A DNA stretch of 64,000 nt from Carnegiea gigantea (GCA_029747015.1 JAKOGI010000007.1:67001-131000); one strand, 5' to 3'; counted from the first letter of the stretch, positions 13,401 to 26,229 are shown. The notes: a model not told the origin generated them from the sequence alone. A program made the numbers and translations.

Positions 13401-16400
13401 CCTGGAAAACGGGAAGTATAGATGATTCCCAATCACAGTCCAGTGACATACTGAGATTCTTGAGATTTCCTCTCACATAACGCTTTCAAAGAAGACCTTT
13501 CTCCATTTTGGATTGCAGCTTCAAATTCAGATGAACGACTCACCAAACTATCTTCTGTTACTAAGCTATGCACATAAACCTAGGAAAGAGGACTAAATTG
13601 TGAAAATGCTATTACTTTACAACATAAATATGCACCATATAAGCCAACAATCTGATAATACCTCTGAAGCTCCTCCAGGAGAACCAAGAGCATGAGGCCT
13701 TGAGCGAAATGAAACAAGCTTTCCTCCAAAGCCAAAAGAAACACCCACTGGTCGTTTATACCATTTTGGAGCTCTAAGTGGCGCTGCATAGATGGGAAAG
13801 ATAATATAAGAATCAGACCCCGGCTTTAAAAAAATAAAACAAAAATCAATGAACAGCGGCAGAGTGAATCACACCAACAGCCAAGCTAATCCAACCTTCC
13901 ACCTAATAGCATTATAATAATGTCAATAGAATGGCAACCCCGGTGAGGCGCATACCTGCACCAAAATCAGTTTCTGAGACACCATAACGGCTGCAACCCT
14001 ACAAAAATGAAAAAAAGAAAAAACATGTTGATGTATGTGTTTGAATTGGCTTGTTTTGGAGGGGGGGTTATTACTAGAATCAAGAAAGGAAAAACACTTA
14101 AAAGAACAAGGCATCGTCCAACAGCAGGCTAAAACAACTATAAGTCAAAGAAACCTCAAGATAAAACCTACAAGCAAAAGACCACAGGGAACAACCAAAC
14201 GAAAATTCATTCCCGCAAGACACCACAACAGGTAGCTCTGTCTGAAAGATCAATCATTTCTCTCGGGTCGTAATAACCACAAAATAGACATGAATGTTAA
14301 TATTCAGAGACTTTTGACCCCCTTATCAAGGCAGTCTCCAAAACCAGAATACCTTGCCACAGATGGACGAAAACGTAGCTGGGCAACATGAAAATATTAG
14401 CAATGTTGCAAAAACAAATGACTTGCCATCTCCCCCAGCCTTGCAGAAATTAACACATTATAAACAAAATAGAAATTCCCAACTTCCATCTTGTGGACTC
14501 TCCCTAGAATGGTGATCCCAGAACAAAGTTGTCCATAACTGACCAAAAATTCTCAGATCAGAACATAAGTGATTGACATAGGGAATTCATAGATAAAAAA
14601 CATCCCGTGCCATGAATCCTCCATAACTGAAATTTTCCCCCATTAACCAATCTGGTAGTATCGGCAGTCTTTGTCCTAAGAGGTCACAGAGGAGTTGCTT
14701 CCCACATACAAAAGACCCCTAAGAAAAAATAAATTTGGAACAAGGGAGAAACAGGGTTATATAAATTCACCATATACGGAAGAAAAAAAACTAGAAGACA
14801 AAAGATAATAACACCAAATTGGATCAGCATAGCAACCATTACAAAACGAAGTGCAATAAACATGTGATCATGGGCACCCAATATATCTCAAAGAGGGGGT
14901 AGTAGCTTAGAAATGATTTACAGGAACAACCAGATGTTTGCATATGCCAGATACCAAATTGACTCAAAGCATGATGTCAACAAGGATATCCATACACCAA
15001 CTTGCAACCAGCAGCATCAATCACTCACTGCTGTGTCTCTGTGGGAATTTGAACCCAGCCAGAGCAGAGAGAACTCAGAACAATTATCTGGGCCATAAAC
15101 AGACAGTAGTGAGTGAATGATACCAACTTGTTACTGCCAGCAGTATCCTAACTCATGATTCATAAGCCATTATGCTCATTCATTACCAATCCTAATTCCT
15201 CATTCAGATTAGCTACTACTTCAAAATATTTGCTTTATTTTTCCTTCATATTTCTACATACGGGTGATCCTGTGAAAGACTGTTATTCTTTTTTTTTTTT
15301 TTTTTTTTTGATAAGGAAAAATATGAATCTTACATAGAAGGATCAAGGGATGGATTCATGGAATTATGGAAAGCATCCTACAAAAGGTTATATATATCTA
15401 ACATTCAAGGTAAGCCATCACCCTCAAATATTCTTCACTTTCTCTCTCCTAGTGCTCCAAAAAAAGCCATGAATAAAAGCCAAGGCCGTCTTCTTCTTCA
15501 CTTTACTATCAAAGTAGCCCTCCCATGCCAAAAGATGGTACATAATGGAATTAGAAGAAACCTAAGAAATGCCCAAGCAACTAAAAAGCAAGCTCCCAAA
15601 GTGCCCTAGCAAGCTGACAGTGAAGCAACAAGTGATACACTGACAGTGGACGACTGTTATTCTATATCCATAATTGTCACTCTATAAAGTATTCTACTTA
15701 ACAAGTGAATATAAAGAAGATCTTGTAACACAAGTTTAAGAACCATCAGAACACAGACCTCGATATTGTATATACCAATCTTTCCGTCAAAGGAAGATGC
15801 TGAAATGACCCCTGGTATCTTTGGGTACCAGTGTATATCAAAGTTCCAGTTAGTGCCAGCAGGCAATTCACAGACTATCTGCAGTACATGCAAGCCAAGA
15901 AAAAGTGGCGTCAATTGAAAGCGTTCACATCATACAAACCATTCACATCATAGAAAGAGAAGGACAAGGATTCATATCCCCAATTAAGTAACCATATGCC
16001 CATACCTCTCCAGAAACAGTGTCCCAGCAAATAGTGCGGTTATCTTTAGCACATGTAAGCAAATAAGAGCTGTCGACAGGGCACCATGCCATTGAAATCA
16101 CACCTAATCCATGGTAAATATGTAAAAGACTGAAAAGTTAGAACCCACAATGTTGCAATCAAGAATCTCCAAAAGATAAAGACTTTGCTTATTTAAGTTT
16201 GCTTAACTGTCCAAAATTGCAAAAACAACTTTACCAACTTAAGGAAATAGTCCATATCAAAGGCATATTCTAAATTAAAGAATCAGAAAAGAGATAAGAG
16301 GAATGGCTTTTATCTCTCAAATTATGCATGATGGGGGGAAAAAAAAAGGAAGGAGTAAAACAATGCAGAAGAAATGATACAAAAAAGACAAATGCAATTA

Positions 16401-19400
16401 TATAAAATACTAAGTAAGAAGCCAGAAAAAGAAGTAATACTCAACTAGCTCAATACCTTTTGTGTGCCCTACAAATTCTTTTACAGGTGACATTATGTTC
16501 CTCATATCCCAAAGCTGCAACAAAATATTATACGATAAGAAGCGTAAATGACATTCTAGTTGCAAATCCATGCATGATGATGAAGAGCGGCATTACCCTA
16601 AGAGAAGGTGAATTATCATCATCCGATGCAACAACAAGTTGAGTTGCTACGTCGGGATTCCATTGCAAAACAGAGCAACGCCTTCTGTTTGAATCTGAAA
16701 AACTGCAATTTTACAAAACATGTAAACAACCTGCTAGATTATGAGGAATTTGAACAATATCTTACAGCAGCCTCCTAACCTGATAACTGGCTTCTGCTTC
16801 TTCAAATCCCAGACAACTATTACAAAATCCACCATTCAGCACATCAAGTGTACACAGTTTTCTTTAGTTAAGAAATAAAAGAATTTAAATAATGAAGTGT
16901 TCAACATCAGAATAAAGGATCATGAAACACCCTTCTTACCAGTTGTCCCATTGTATGAAGTAGAAGCCAAGATATGTTGGACTTTGCTATTCCAAGACAA
17001 GTAAGATATTTCACCCTGAGCAGCAGAACCACTACCCTGCACGGTCATTTTTTTAAATGGTGTCACAATACCTGAAGTAGTTACCAATATCTTGGTATTA
17101 ATCAGTATTCAAGCATCATTTTTCCTTGCGAAGCACTCCCATTAATCCAGTAATTCTAATTAAATCTAACATTTTTAGCAGTGCTTAAACAACAATTGGA
17201 AATTGATAACCAAATAGTGACCAGGTTTCAGAGCAGTATCTCAGCTGGACCCCTGCCGGGACGGTTACCCCAGCCAGACCAGCACAGACAATGGCGCTGT
17301 CCAGGATCGACAATTGACCCACGAAATCATCAAAATGATCAGGAAATTGCTCAATCAGGAAACCACACAGTCGAAACAGTGGTTCGACCACTTCAATTGA
17401 CTCCCATTTCCAAAACCCTAATACGTTATAAGTAGCACAATCTAATGTTAACTAGGAATACGGTTTAACCATAAAACCTCCAGGGTGAAGCCCCACAATG
17501 GTGCATTCTCTCACATGCAGTATATTATAATTTAAAATAATTGTACTGCTGTACGTTTCTTCTATACACGGGCTTTTCCAGAACGCAAAGATACCAAGAA
17601 TTGGCAATTTTTCCTTAATGATTGATCAGCAAATAAGTCAACATTGACATAAACTTTGTCATGGTCGAACATCTAAGAACCTAATATTTAGAAATACGTT
17701 CCACATATTAGCCTTCAATTTGAAGAATCTCAGCCAACGAGTTCAACCCAATGTAACAAGCCCGAATGCCCGATTGACTCTCTTGACTGATTCTTACAAT
17801 GGTAGATTTCTTAGACATTGATAGCTGCCAGTGTTCTTGGACTCATATATAGGGCTGTAAAAGTCTGACCCGACACGATAACCCGACCCGACCCCGACCC
17901 CGACCCGAATTTACTGAGAGAAACACGAACCCGACCCAAAGTCGACACGGTTTGACCGTTTAGTGTGAAAATTTGTTATTTTTCAGTTTTGGGCAAATCT
18001 AAGCTATTTTCAAGGCCGACACGAAATTGACCCGTTTATAAATGGGTCAACCCGACCCTACCCGTTTTACAACTCTACCCATATACAGAAGTCCAACTAT
18101 AGCCTTGTCAGCCACCAAAGTGTAGATGTCAATACCCATGTCATTTTAGACCGTGGAGTGTCCAACATCGGTGCTTGAGCAGAAGTAAAGAATCCATGTA
18201 ATACATATTTCAGCTATAGATTGGACAACAAGATTGTTTATGCACTAAGAAACTCCTAGTTTCAGTCTCATATGAAAGATCAGTCATCCACAAGGCAAAT
18301 GTCCTAGTGCCGGGAAACAAAAAAGAACAAGATGCAGAGGGACTGGGGAAGAAGATCTAAAACTAACATCAAAGTTTCTTAAGTTGGGAAGGGGGGGGGA
18401 GCATACTTAGGAAATAAAAAAATTGCTCCTCTAACACCCCTAGACAAACAGAAGATCACACAAGAATATCCTAGAAGGAACCCTGTTTTAGGGTGATTTT
18501 CAGTGGGATTGGGCCCAGCAGTAAATCATGACTAATTTTTCCCAAAGAACCACATGTGGAGCGCCGAATCCCTGGTTTACGGGAGCATTTCCTAATAGAA
18601 TGATTGAATCATATCATTCTAGAACTAGTGAGCTCATTGATTAAAGCAACTGGAATATTCGTCCAAGCATATGCCCTCCCCATGTAACATGCCTCATACA
18701 TTCTCTCTTCGCTCTCACTCTTTGAAACCTACACACTGTCGAGGGTTGTTCCTTATGTGCCACAGTTTATGAACTGTGGAGACTTGAGAGATAGGAACCT
18801 AAATAAGCTTTAGCAATGCCTGTCACCTATAGGTCCTACACACACTCTGCGTAAAGAATTGAATATTCAGTGTGTTAGATTATGAAGAAGTAGTAGATGA
18901 TGGCATTAGTCGCTCATTCTGCACTAGGGGGCGGCTTGCTACTCCATGCCATCATCTAAGAGGCACATAAATACTGCACATACCCGAAGAGGAGGGAAAT
19001 GGGAAGGCTCCTTAGGTGATGCCAAATCCCATATGCAGATTTCGCCATCATCAGCCCCAGAAGCCAGCAAGTTTGGTGTAATGGAATTAAACTCCAGACC
19101 ACGGACCTGCAATAATGTGAAAGATGCATCAGTGACAATAAGACGGAATCAACCATCACAAAGAGGTATCACATGGACTATTAAGAACCAGTACACAGAC
19201 TTACAGGTCCTTTGTGCCTTGACAATTGTCCAACAGCAGGATTTCCACTAGCCTCAGAGCTGAAAGGATGAAAAGATGTAAGAATGCACTCAGATTTTTA
19301 TTTTTTATTGTTTTGGGTTTCATGCGATTGGCATGCAACAAACCTTACCATTATCTTATTTGGAAGCATAAAAAATCATTCATGATATAGAATCTTAAGA

Positions 19401-20564
19401 AGCCCTTCAAAAGCTTCGTTTTTCAGATTTCTAAGAAACTATTACCATCTGAAAATCTGAAATTAAGAGAAAATTTCTTGGATTTGTGAGAATCTGCCAC
19501 CAACCAAAACTGGGGAAAAAGGTCTAGACTTGAGAGTATACAGCATCAGCACATGTGAAAGGACACACCAGATCAAAACATCCATGTCTCCAGCTTTGTT
19601 ACAATTATTACATAATTAGGGTTTAGGATTAAGGTAAAAGTATTAATAAATTGGCCAACTAAGGGCAAACAGAAAGAAGTTAGGCTATTCATATCAACAA
19701 AACGTGTACATGAAAAAAAGAAAGACAGGTATGTTTGAAGTAGCCAAATGCTGATTGCATCATAAAAGAATTTTAATCATCATCCACAATTGATTAGAAA
19801 CAACCTGAGCATCTTGTGGTAGCAGAATAAGTCAATTTCCTCATTCCCATTGTGATCACAACAAGTTCCACTCATTCTTTCTAGCATGAGAATTCTCCAT
19901 AATTCACATTTCCATCCAAATTAAAATCCTTAAGTCATAAGCTTTATGAATAGCAAATTTGTTTAGATTTCAATTACCCTTCATGATCATGCAAGTGGTG
20001 GAATAGACCCTCATGAAGCTAAATAATCAGTCCAAACATCTAAAAGTCCTGGTGCCTTAATCATCATGAGAACACAATTAACAGCATATAAACAACCCAA
20101 AACTTGTTATTGGGCCCACACCCTAAACCCTTCATATTAGCTCGAAGAATGCTGATAGCGATCGACATGGAGCAACACTTATTATTGGACCCACAACCTA
20201 GCTAGTAAATAAGGGCACACAATAACGATCGAAGCAAGGAAAATTACCGGATCAGAGAGGCGGGGTTCCAGAGGCCGATGGTGCCGTCAATCAGGCCACC
20301 AGCAATGAGGCCAAGTGAAAACTCCTCAGAATTGAATCCGTTTTTACCCCAAGAGAGGCGATTGAAGCGCTCTGAGCTGGTGGACTGGCCGATCAAGGGT
20401 ATGTCCTGATCGTCGGACTGGAAATCGAGCTTGAAAATCTCGATGTAGGCGGAGGTGCTGAAAGATAGATCTACAGCCCCGGCCATTGTACCCGCTGCCA
20501 GGTACGGGTGCTCTGGCGAGAGAGCCACCGAAGCCGATCTGTTCACGCTCTTTATGCAAGCCAT
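7491..20564 (-). CDS. SEC31: SEC31 homologue, COPII outer-coat protein (22 coding exons, 1101 aa)
   Basis: Sec31 pairs with Sec13 to form the outer cage of COPII vesicles at ER exit sites. Coding exons on the minus strand: 20564-20248, 19259-19205, 19106-18984, 17036-16940, 16816-16780, 16702-16597, 16514-16457, 16103-16006, 15878-15759, 13998-13956, 13783-13662, 13579-13452, 13340-12788, 12645-12553, 11963-11778, 11687-11477, 10674-10601, 10465-10328, 9541-9416, 9324-9036, 7916-7678, 7583-7491. All junctions are GT-AG, phases agree, and the lengths sum to 3306 nt (1101 codons plus TGA), close to the roughly 1100 aa of Arabidopsis SEC31B. WD40 repeats occupy residues about 1-340 ([22 protein letters not shown]). 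An alpha-helical ACE1-type middle domain covers about 400-780 ([30 protein letters not shown]). A Pro/Gln-rich linker spans about 785-990 and a C-terminal helical domain about 992-1101 ([40 protein letters not shown]). The start ATG opens [11 protein letters not shown], as expected for the family. The gene appears intact. Exon boundaries are by eye; alternative splicing cannot be judged. Confidence 0.95.
8098..8787. repeat. 345-bp tandem duplication in a SEC31 intron
   Basis: Two adjacent copies, 8098-8442 and 8443-8787, both run from cacaccatgcctaatc to gcttagacttcaacag. They have the same length and only a handful of mismatches (for example tctcagacc versus tctaagacc). They lie in the intron between coding exons 20 and 21. 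The near identity indicates a recent unequal-crossover or replication-slippage event. The coding sequence is not affected. Confidence 0.9.
9571..9967. repeat. 200-bp tandem duplication in a SEC31 intron
   Basis: Copy one is 9571-9770 and copy two 9771-9967, both starting tgaaatgatccaaatgaagg and ending attcacagcatta. The second copy is shorter by a few bases (actatataagg versus actataatataagg). They lie in the intron between coding exons 18 and 19. This event is independent of the 345-bp duplication. Confidence 0.88.
12107..12200 (+). mobile_element. 66-bp RTE 3'-tail insertion with 14-bp target duplication
   Basis: The insert at 12121-12186 contains the RTE terminal words acaaaagcgggacctgcact and a (GTT)n tail. 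It is flanked by perfect direct repeats tgccaggaaagaca at 12107-12120 and 12187-12200. This is a severely 5'-truncated LINE insertion made by target-primed reverse transcription. It sits in the SEC31 intron between coding exons 14 and 15, antisense to the gene. Confidence 0.85.
15278..15663 (-). mobile_element. 5'-truncated L1-type LINE fragment with 12-bp target duplication
   Basis: The insert at 15290-15651 reads on the minus strand. It has degenerate coding similar to the C-terminal end of plant L1 reverse transcriptases (blocks like HLLLHC, RALWEL and RERK, in broken frames), then a 3' region and a poly(A) tail, seen as the T-run at 15289-15311 on the plus strand. Perfect direct repeats gactgttattct occur at 15278-15289 and 15652-15663. 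It lies in the 1.76-kb SEC31 intron between coding exons 9 and 10, in the same orientation as the gene. Confidence 0.8.
17842..18085. mobile_element. hAT-type MITE, 228 bp, in a SEC31 intron
   Basis: The element at 17850-18077 has terminal inverted repeats TAGGGCTGTAAAA and TTTTACAACTCTA (two mismatches). It is flanked by an 8-bp target duplication with one mismatch, ctcatata (17842-17849) and cccatata (18078-18085). An 8-bp duplication and a TAGGG-type end are hAT features. The interior is made of gacccgac/cccgttt words and encodes nothing. It lies in the intron between coding exons 3 and 4. Confidence 0.75.
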
Positions 20565-20730
20565 GATTTAGAGTGAGAGTGGATCTAATAACACTCAGAA
20601 TACCTGGAAATTTTCTAGCCAAGGGCTTTGAGGAGATGAATTAAGGAATTGATGGGGAGGGCGAAGGGGAGGGGAAGGGGAAGGGGAAGGGGAAGGGGGA
20701 GATTCAGATCGGGAAAACCAGTTATCGCCT
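20565..20730 (-). promoter_or_regulatory. SEC31 upstream region with CT-rich tract
   Basis: Immediately upstream of the SEC31 start codon, the coding strand carries a (CCCCTT)n tract at 20665-20699. Pyrimidine-rich tracts like this are common in plant core promoters and 5' UTRs. I do not see a convincing TATA box, so the transcription start is not defined. Confidence 0.4.
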
Positions 20731-20985
20731 TATAGGTGTGTCTTTCTTCTTCTACCCCTCTGCGTTTCTCATTTCAATACCCTTTGTTTAACTTTAATGC
20801 TTCTCGTTTTTTCTTTTTTTTTTTGGGTTTTTTCTTTTTTGGGGGGGGGGTTAGTTTTGCGTTTCACACCCCGTCTCCTCAAAGGAGCAATCAAGCAGCA
20901 CTTTTCTTTATTATTTTATTTTAAAATTAATTTATACATTCGCAGTTTTTAAATCTTGCAAAAATAAGACATATACTAACACTGT

Positions 20986-21302
20986 ATTTGGATTGAAGTT
21001 AAGTGGGAAGAAGGAAGAAGGAAGAAGGAAGAGGAAGAAGAAGGGGAAAGGAAGATTAATTATCCCCTCTTCTCTTTATTTAGAACAAAATAATGGGAAA
21101 AAAAAGGAAAATATTTCACCGTCATTAACTTTTATAATTTTATTTTTGTTTCCTCCAAATTGGAGGTGAACGGAGGGTAAGGGAAGTGACATAAAAATTT
21201 TAATTACAATAATAGTAATTTTTCCTTTCCCCTCCCCTCCATTTTCTAATCCAAACATAACACATATAATTAACCTTCCTTTCCCTCCACTGCAAATCCA
21301 AA
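20986..21302. mobile_element. TIR/foldback MITE
   Basis: The left end atttggattgaagtt followed by a purine-rich arm pairs with the right end ccactgcaaatccaaat preceded by a pyrimidine-rich arm. The interior is AT-rich without coding. Ends are approximate, and no clear target duplication was found. Confidence 0.5.
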
Positions 21303-21433
21303 TAAGATAAACACATTTTTCCTCCCCTCCCTTCCCTTCCCGTCCATTTCCCTCCCCTTCATTAACAATAATATATAGTCAGATGTAATCAACCTTATAA
21401 TACAAACAAATTTGTAATTATATTTTCATTACC

Positions 21434-21562
21434 TTATTTGGTTATATGAGGGTATTGTAATAAAAGAACTGTCTTGTAATTATAATTACCATAACTAAGT
21501 AATAATAATTACATCACAAAACTGATTGCATTACATTGTTATTCCATTATATCCAACCAAAC
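21434..21562. mobile_element. small MITE, about 130 bp
   Basis: Inverted ends ttatttggttatatgaggg and ttattccattatatccaacc flank a short AT-rich centre. Size and layout fit a MITE; the family is not assigned. Confidence 0.5.
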
Positions 21563-21571
21563 ATCACATTA

Positions 21572-21574
21572 AGA

Positions 21575-21617
<43 letters not shown>
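21572..21617. repeat. (TTA)n microsatellite
   Basis: An uninterrupted TTA trinucleotide array of about 15 units, followed by ataatatatgc. Confidence 0.9.
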
Positions 21618-21619
<2 letters not shown>

Positions 21620-21683
21620 ATATATGCAAATGTGTGTGTAATGGGCGACAAAATGAGTAGTATATGCATGGATGATAGATTAT

Positions 21684-22537
21684 GGGTCTGTTCTATTACG
21701 AGTTTTTGAAAATTTAGCTAAGAGCTTACATCTCCTTGTAGCTGCTTACATCTCCTCACTATTCCCTGCATCCTTAATTATATCTTCTTACATCCCATAG
21801 AGATTTTCTATGGAATTCATTTATTTCAATTCAAAAATATGTATATTTTTTTATTATGCCACCAATATACAAAATTTGTGAATATCTTATGAATACAATA
21901 TTTACATAAACATAAAAACATAATATAACGACATAACTTATATTTGAGTTTCACATGAACAATATATGTTATTATAGATGGAATAAGTGACCATATTTTA
22001 AAAATTATAATACAAAGCTTTTGACCATGTTTAAGTCTAAAGCATATTTACATTAGTTTGATCTTCCAATAAACAAAGTATAACAAAAAAACAAAAAATA
22101 AAATTTTCTCACAAAATTAAATATAACTCTTAAAATGAAATCCTATTTTGAGTAAACAATTTTAAATATAAATGTCTTATCAATATGTCATTACCAAGGA
22201 ATTTTATAAAGTTTTGTATTATAATTGTAAAAGTATGTTCACTTGTTTCATCTATATTAACGTATATTGTTCATGTCGAAACTCAAATATAATTTATGTC
22301 GTTAAATTCTATTTTTATGTTTATGTGAATGTTGCGTTGATAACATATTCATAAATTCTGTATATTGGTAGTATAATTATAAAAAATATATACATATTTC
22401 TGTAATTACTGGAACAAACATAAATGAATGTTATACAAAAACCTATATGAGATGTAACAAGATGTAAGAAGACGTAAAGAGCTATAAGCTATCGGCTAAA
22501 TCCTCCCAAACGCCCAAAAAAAAAAAAAGACGGGGCC
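21684..22537. mobile_element. foldback (long inverted repeat) element, about 850 bp
   Basis: The two halves are inverted copies over almost the whole length. The outer ends pair atttagctaagagcttaca with the tataagctatcggctaaat arm. Inner parts pair ttatatttgagtttcacatg (near 21940) with gaaactcaaatataattta (near 22280), and ttataatacaaagctt (near 22010) with aaagttttgtattataa (near 22210). It has no coding potential. The ends resemble hAT-type MITEs, but I did not find a clean target duplication. Confidence 0.65.
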
Positions 22538-22779
22538 TTAATATATTTTATTTTTGTGTAATTAACTTAGTTAATAGCTTATTTTCAATAAGTATATTAT
22601 TTTAATATTATTATTTCTTATCCAAAACTTTCATTGTAAAACAAATATATTTCATTTCAATTATATTGACAAATATTTTGTTTACTAATGGTATCAAATT
22701 TTAGCCATAAATATGACTAATATATCATAAATGTCATAAATTATACTGTACAACTCTTCAATAATTCAACAACTCCTTA

Positions 22780-22866
22780 CATCGATCCTTACATCTTCTT
22801 ACAACTCATTATATCTTCTTACAACTCCTTACGTCTTCTTACAGGTCCTTATGTCTTCTTACAACT
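22780..22866. repeat. short tandem repeat array (cttcttaca units), split by a retrotransposon
   Basis: Roughly 20-base units built on cttcttacaactc recur at 22780-22866. They continue at 35239-35285, on the other side of the Ty3/gypsy element that inserted into them. Similar words occur inside the foldback element at 21684-22537, so both probably belong to one element family. Confidence 0.6.
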
Positions 22867-25800
22867 TGTAATAACTCGACCCTAACCTATATTTATTTAT
22901 TTAAATCATATTTAGTTATTTAATTAATCATGTTTAATTATTCATTTATTTTATCATATTTATAAATTTAATCACTCATGGTTATTTGCTTAATCAAATT
23001 ATGTTTATTAATTCAATTGCACTCAATTTATATATTTATCGAATTACTTTATATCATTCAAAATTTTCACTTTTATTTATCGTATTTAATCATCTTGGTT
23101 GGAGGATATTTCATTTGGATCCCATTTTGCAATTCAAGTTTCATTAATTGTTAATTCAAGTTTTGTTGATTAATTAAATATCAGGTGAATAGTAGGCCTC
23201 GTTAATTATGATTTACGGAATTATTATCATCATTATTATTATTATTGTTGTTATTATTGTTATTATTATTATTATTGTTATTATTATTATTTTTATAACA
23301 TTACAAAAATTTAATTTTGAGTTACGCAAAAACGTTATCGTTACAAAGCGTTTTATTCCCGAATCTATTTTTTTTTGGCCCAATTTGAAGCCCAATAAGT
23401 TTGCTTATTAACCTAACTAATTACCATGATTAAGCTTAACAATGGTTAGCTAAATAGTAACTTTTCTAAATAAAATCTCAGCCAAGAGTTAGATTAGTCA
23501 AAACAAATACAAATCAACTCAAAAACTCCATTTTCTATCTCCTCTCTTTCTCCCCCATGGCAGCACCTCTAGCCATTACTCTGGCTGATTTTCGGCCACT
23601 TTTCTAGCAAACCCCTCCCAACATCCTAATACCTCAAGTTACCATCTTGCATCGTCAAAACCACTAAATCTCATCTCCATCTCTACTTATTTTCAATTAA
23701 AGTGAGTAACCTTGAAACTTGATTTTATTGGTTTTGATTTTTATTTTAATTTTGATTCTTCTTTTGATGTTTATGATCATTGATGATGATATTTTGATAA
23801 GAAATAAGAGTTATTTTTGTATTGATCATGGTGAAGTTAAGCTTGAATCATGCTAGGCTTTAGGGATGATCATGTTTATGTAAGCTTAAGTCAAAACCGT
23901 GTTTATGGATTGATTTGTATTTGATTTTATAATCTTTAGTTTTATTGATGATTATGATGATGTTTTTGGTGATTTGGAATGATTTCGAGTGAAGATTTAT
24001 ATAAAAAGAGAGGGAAAAGTCAAAACAGTGAGGGTGAAAATTTTAGCAAAATAGGGCAAAGTTCATGATTAAAATGGTAATAATTGGCCCATTGAAAAAT
24101 TATGATTTTTGGTGGATAGATAATTCAGCGTGTTAGCTTTGAAATGCCTTTTAAATGGCCTTAATCTGAGGTCTGTGGAAAACGTTATGGTCGTTTTACC
24201 GAAACTGCGTAGAATGAACTAAAAACTGACACACTTATATTTTAGCCCCATTTTGGGAATCCTATTGTAGGAATCATATTTTATGTTGTAAATAAAAGTT
24301 TTTTGGGACTTCTTAACCTTTTCATATTGAAGTATTAGGTCCCCATTTGAGGTTTAGAATGAAAGTTATGAATTTTTGAAGTGAACTAACCTGCTTTGGG
24401 GCAAATTAGACAGTTATTGCAATTTCTATGCAGCGTATACTTGAAAGAAACTTTTGAAAATTGCACTGTAGATTGTCCATATCATTTTTGAATTTCCTAT
24501 AAGATTTCATAAATTTTGGTTGAGTAATTGTGTAAAGAGTAATAATAAAGGTTAAGTGAGATTGATCATGCACTCATTTTGTATATTTTGGGCCAAGTAA
24601 GGTTATTTAAGGGGGGGAAATGAATATTCATGGAATTTTATGGAACTTTTAGCTTGATTAAGGAGAAGAAGAAGACAAATATACAATTTGAGAGTTTGTT
24701 TATGAGCTTTGAATCAATTATAGATTTTATAAAGAAAATACCAAGCTTAGTGAGCTTAATAGCTTCTATTGAGTTCAATGACTCATTTGGGGTGGAATTC
24801 TATATCTAATGGATTTATGAATGAAATATAAGAAGTGGAGAGAGTTGTGACTCAAAAACCATATTTATCATATCAAGTTATTGCAGTTTATGCTATTTTG
24901 AGCTAAGATATATCTCGCTTGGTCTCAAACCTCTATTACTTACCCAATTCAGAATGTATCAAGTGTATTTATCAAACCAATCGAGTGTACTCGCTGTCTC
25001 AGAAAAGGACACAACCACTTCCTCATTTGTCACCATCAAGGCCTTTTTCTTTGTAATCTCATCACTGTTGTCTATTTTAATTTCATTTACTTTATATCAA
25101 ATTTAATTACTTTCACCAATTCAGTTTTGAAGTTGTATTGAAATACTCAGATTATGTATACCATTTAATTACTCAATTTCTATTACACATACTTTTACTT
25201 ACTCAATTATGTGAGTAAAGATTATTTACTAACTACATATACTTACAATGACATTTATGAAATAGAGTCGAGGCTTAGTTATCGTTTCCCGTTATGCATA
25301 CGTGTTATCAGGTCAGAACATATTTTTCAAGTCAGATGATATTTATGAAACAGCTGACTTTTATCAAGTCAGATGGCATTTTTAAAGACTCAAGGTACGT
25401 CCATTGCCTGTATCTTCAGAAAACAGATCATGTCCATCAAGTTACAACTCTTAATGAGTTTATCAATGAATCAGTTTATACAGTGATTTGCCATTTAACT
25501 TGTGGCCCCATCAGTTATCATCTATAGGGCGTTAGGCCGTCATTTACCCACGCAATTTCAGGCTAACTCTTGATCGGATTGGCAGGTGTACACCTATGTA
25601 TAGATCATATCATTGCAAGGGGTTCACATCCAGATAATAATGAGCAATTCAGTTTCATATTACTTTCATTTTCATTGTTGTTGCGAACTAAATGAATTGC
25701 AAATGCGGGTACCCATCAACAATGTTTCTATGCTCATTTTACAATACAGGAATGCATGTACTGAGTTTTTGCTCACATTTTCAAATTGCTTTCATATTTT

Positions 25801-26186
25801 TCATTTTAGGTAATGAAGCATCACATGTTTCTTCTTTTAGCAAGCCCTTTTGGAAGTCATCAGATGCTCACAGTGGATTCAGCATAATATGAACGTTGGA
25901 ATTGACCTCAAGCTCAAGTTGGGTCTATATTCAATATACTTGTGTGGTATGGAGTGCGAGTTAGCTCATGGTATGATTAAGTTGATGGTATTGAAGTTGA
26001 ACTATTATGGATTTTGGTTTTGAAGTGTTTCAGTTTAATAGATTTTGTGTTTGTGAACATGAGTTACAAGATTAAATAGTTTCAGTGAGCCTTGTCTTTA
26101 TCAGGACGGCGGTAGCGCCTTCTATTATTAAGTCTTCCACTGCAGTTTTTCGTAAATCATGTCATTAGCATGTTGGGGCCGTTACA
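22867..26186 (+). repeat. 5' LTR of the Ty3/gypsy element
   Basis: About 3.32 kb, TG...CA bounded. It contains an (ATT/GTT)n stretch at 23219-23291. It is collinear with the 3' LTR apart from small indels; for example, the 3' copy has an extra segment near 33990-34045. LTRs of this length are at the long end for gypsy elements but known in the Tekay/Del group. Confidence 0.88.
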
Positions 26187-26189
26187 GAT

Positions 26190-26204
26190 TTAGTATCAGA
26201 GTGC
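26190..26204 (+). promoter_or_regulatory. primer-binding site, degenerate
   Basis: The word tagtatcagagtg, four bases after the 5' LTR, matches the initiator-Met tRNA complement tggtatcagagc with a few changes. This is the usual priming site of plant gypsy and copia elements. Confidence 0.7.
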
Positions 26205-26229
26205 CCTTTAAGTAATTAAATGTATCCAT

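Noticed and set aside
21076..21258. 60-codon ORF near the SEC31 promoter
   Set aside because: It lies within a TIR element made of purine/pyrimidine-rich arms.
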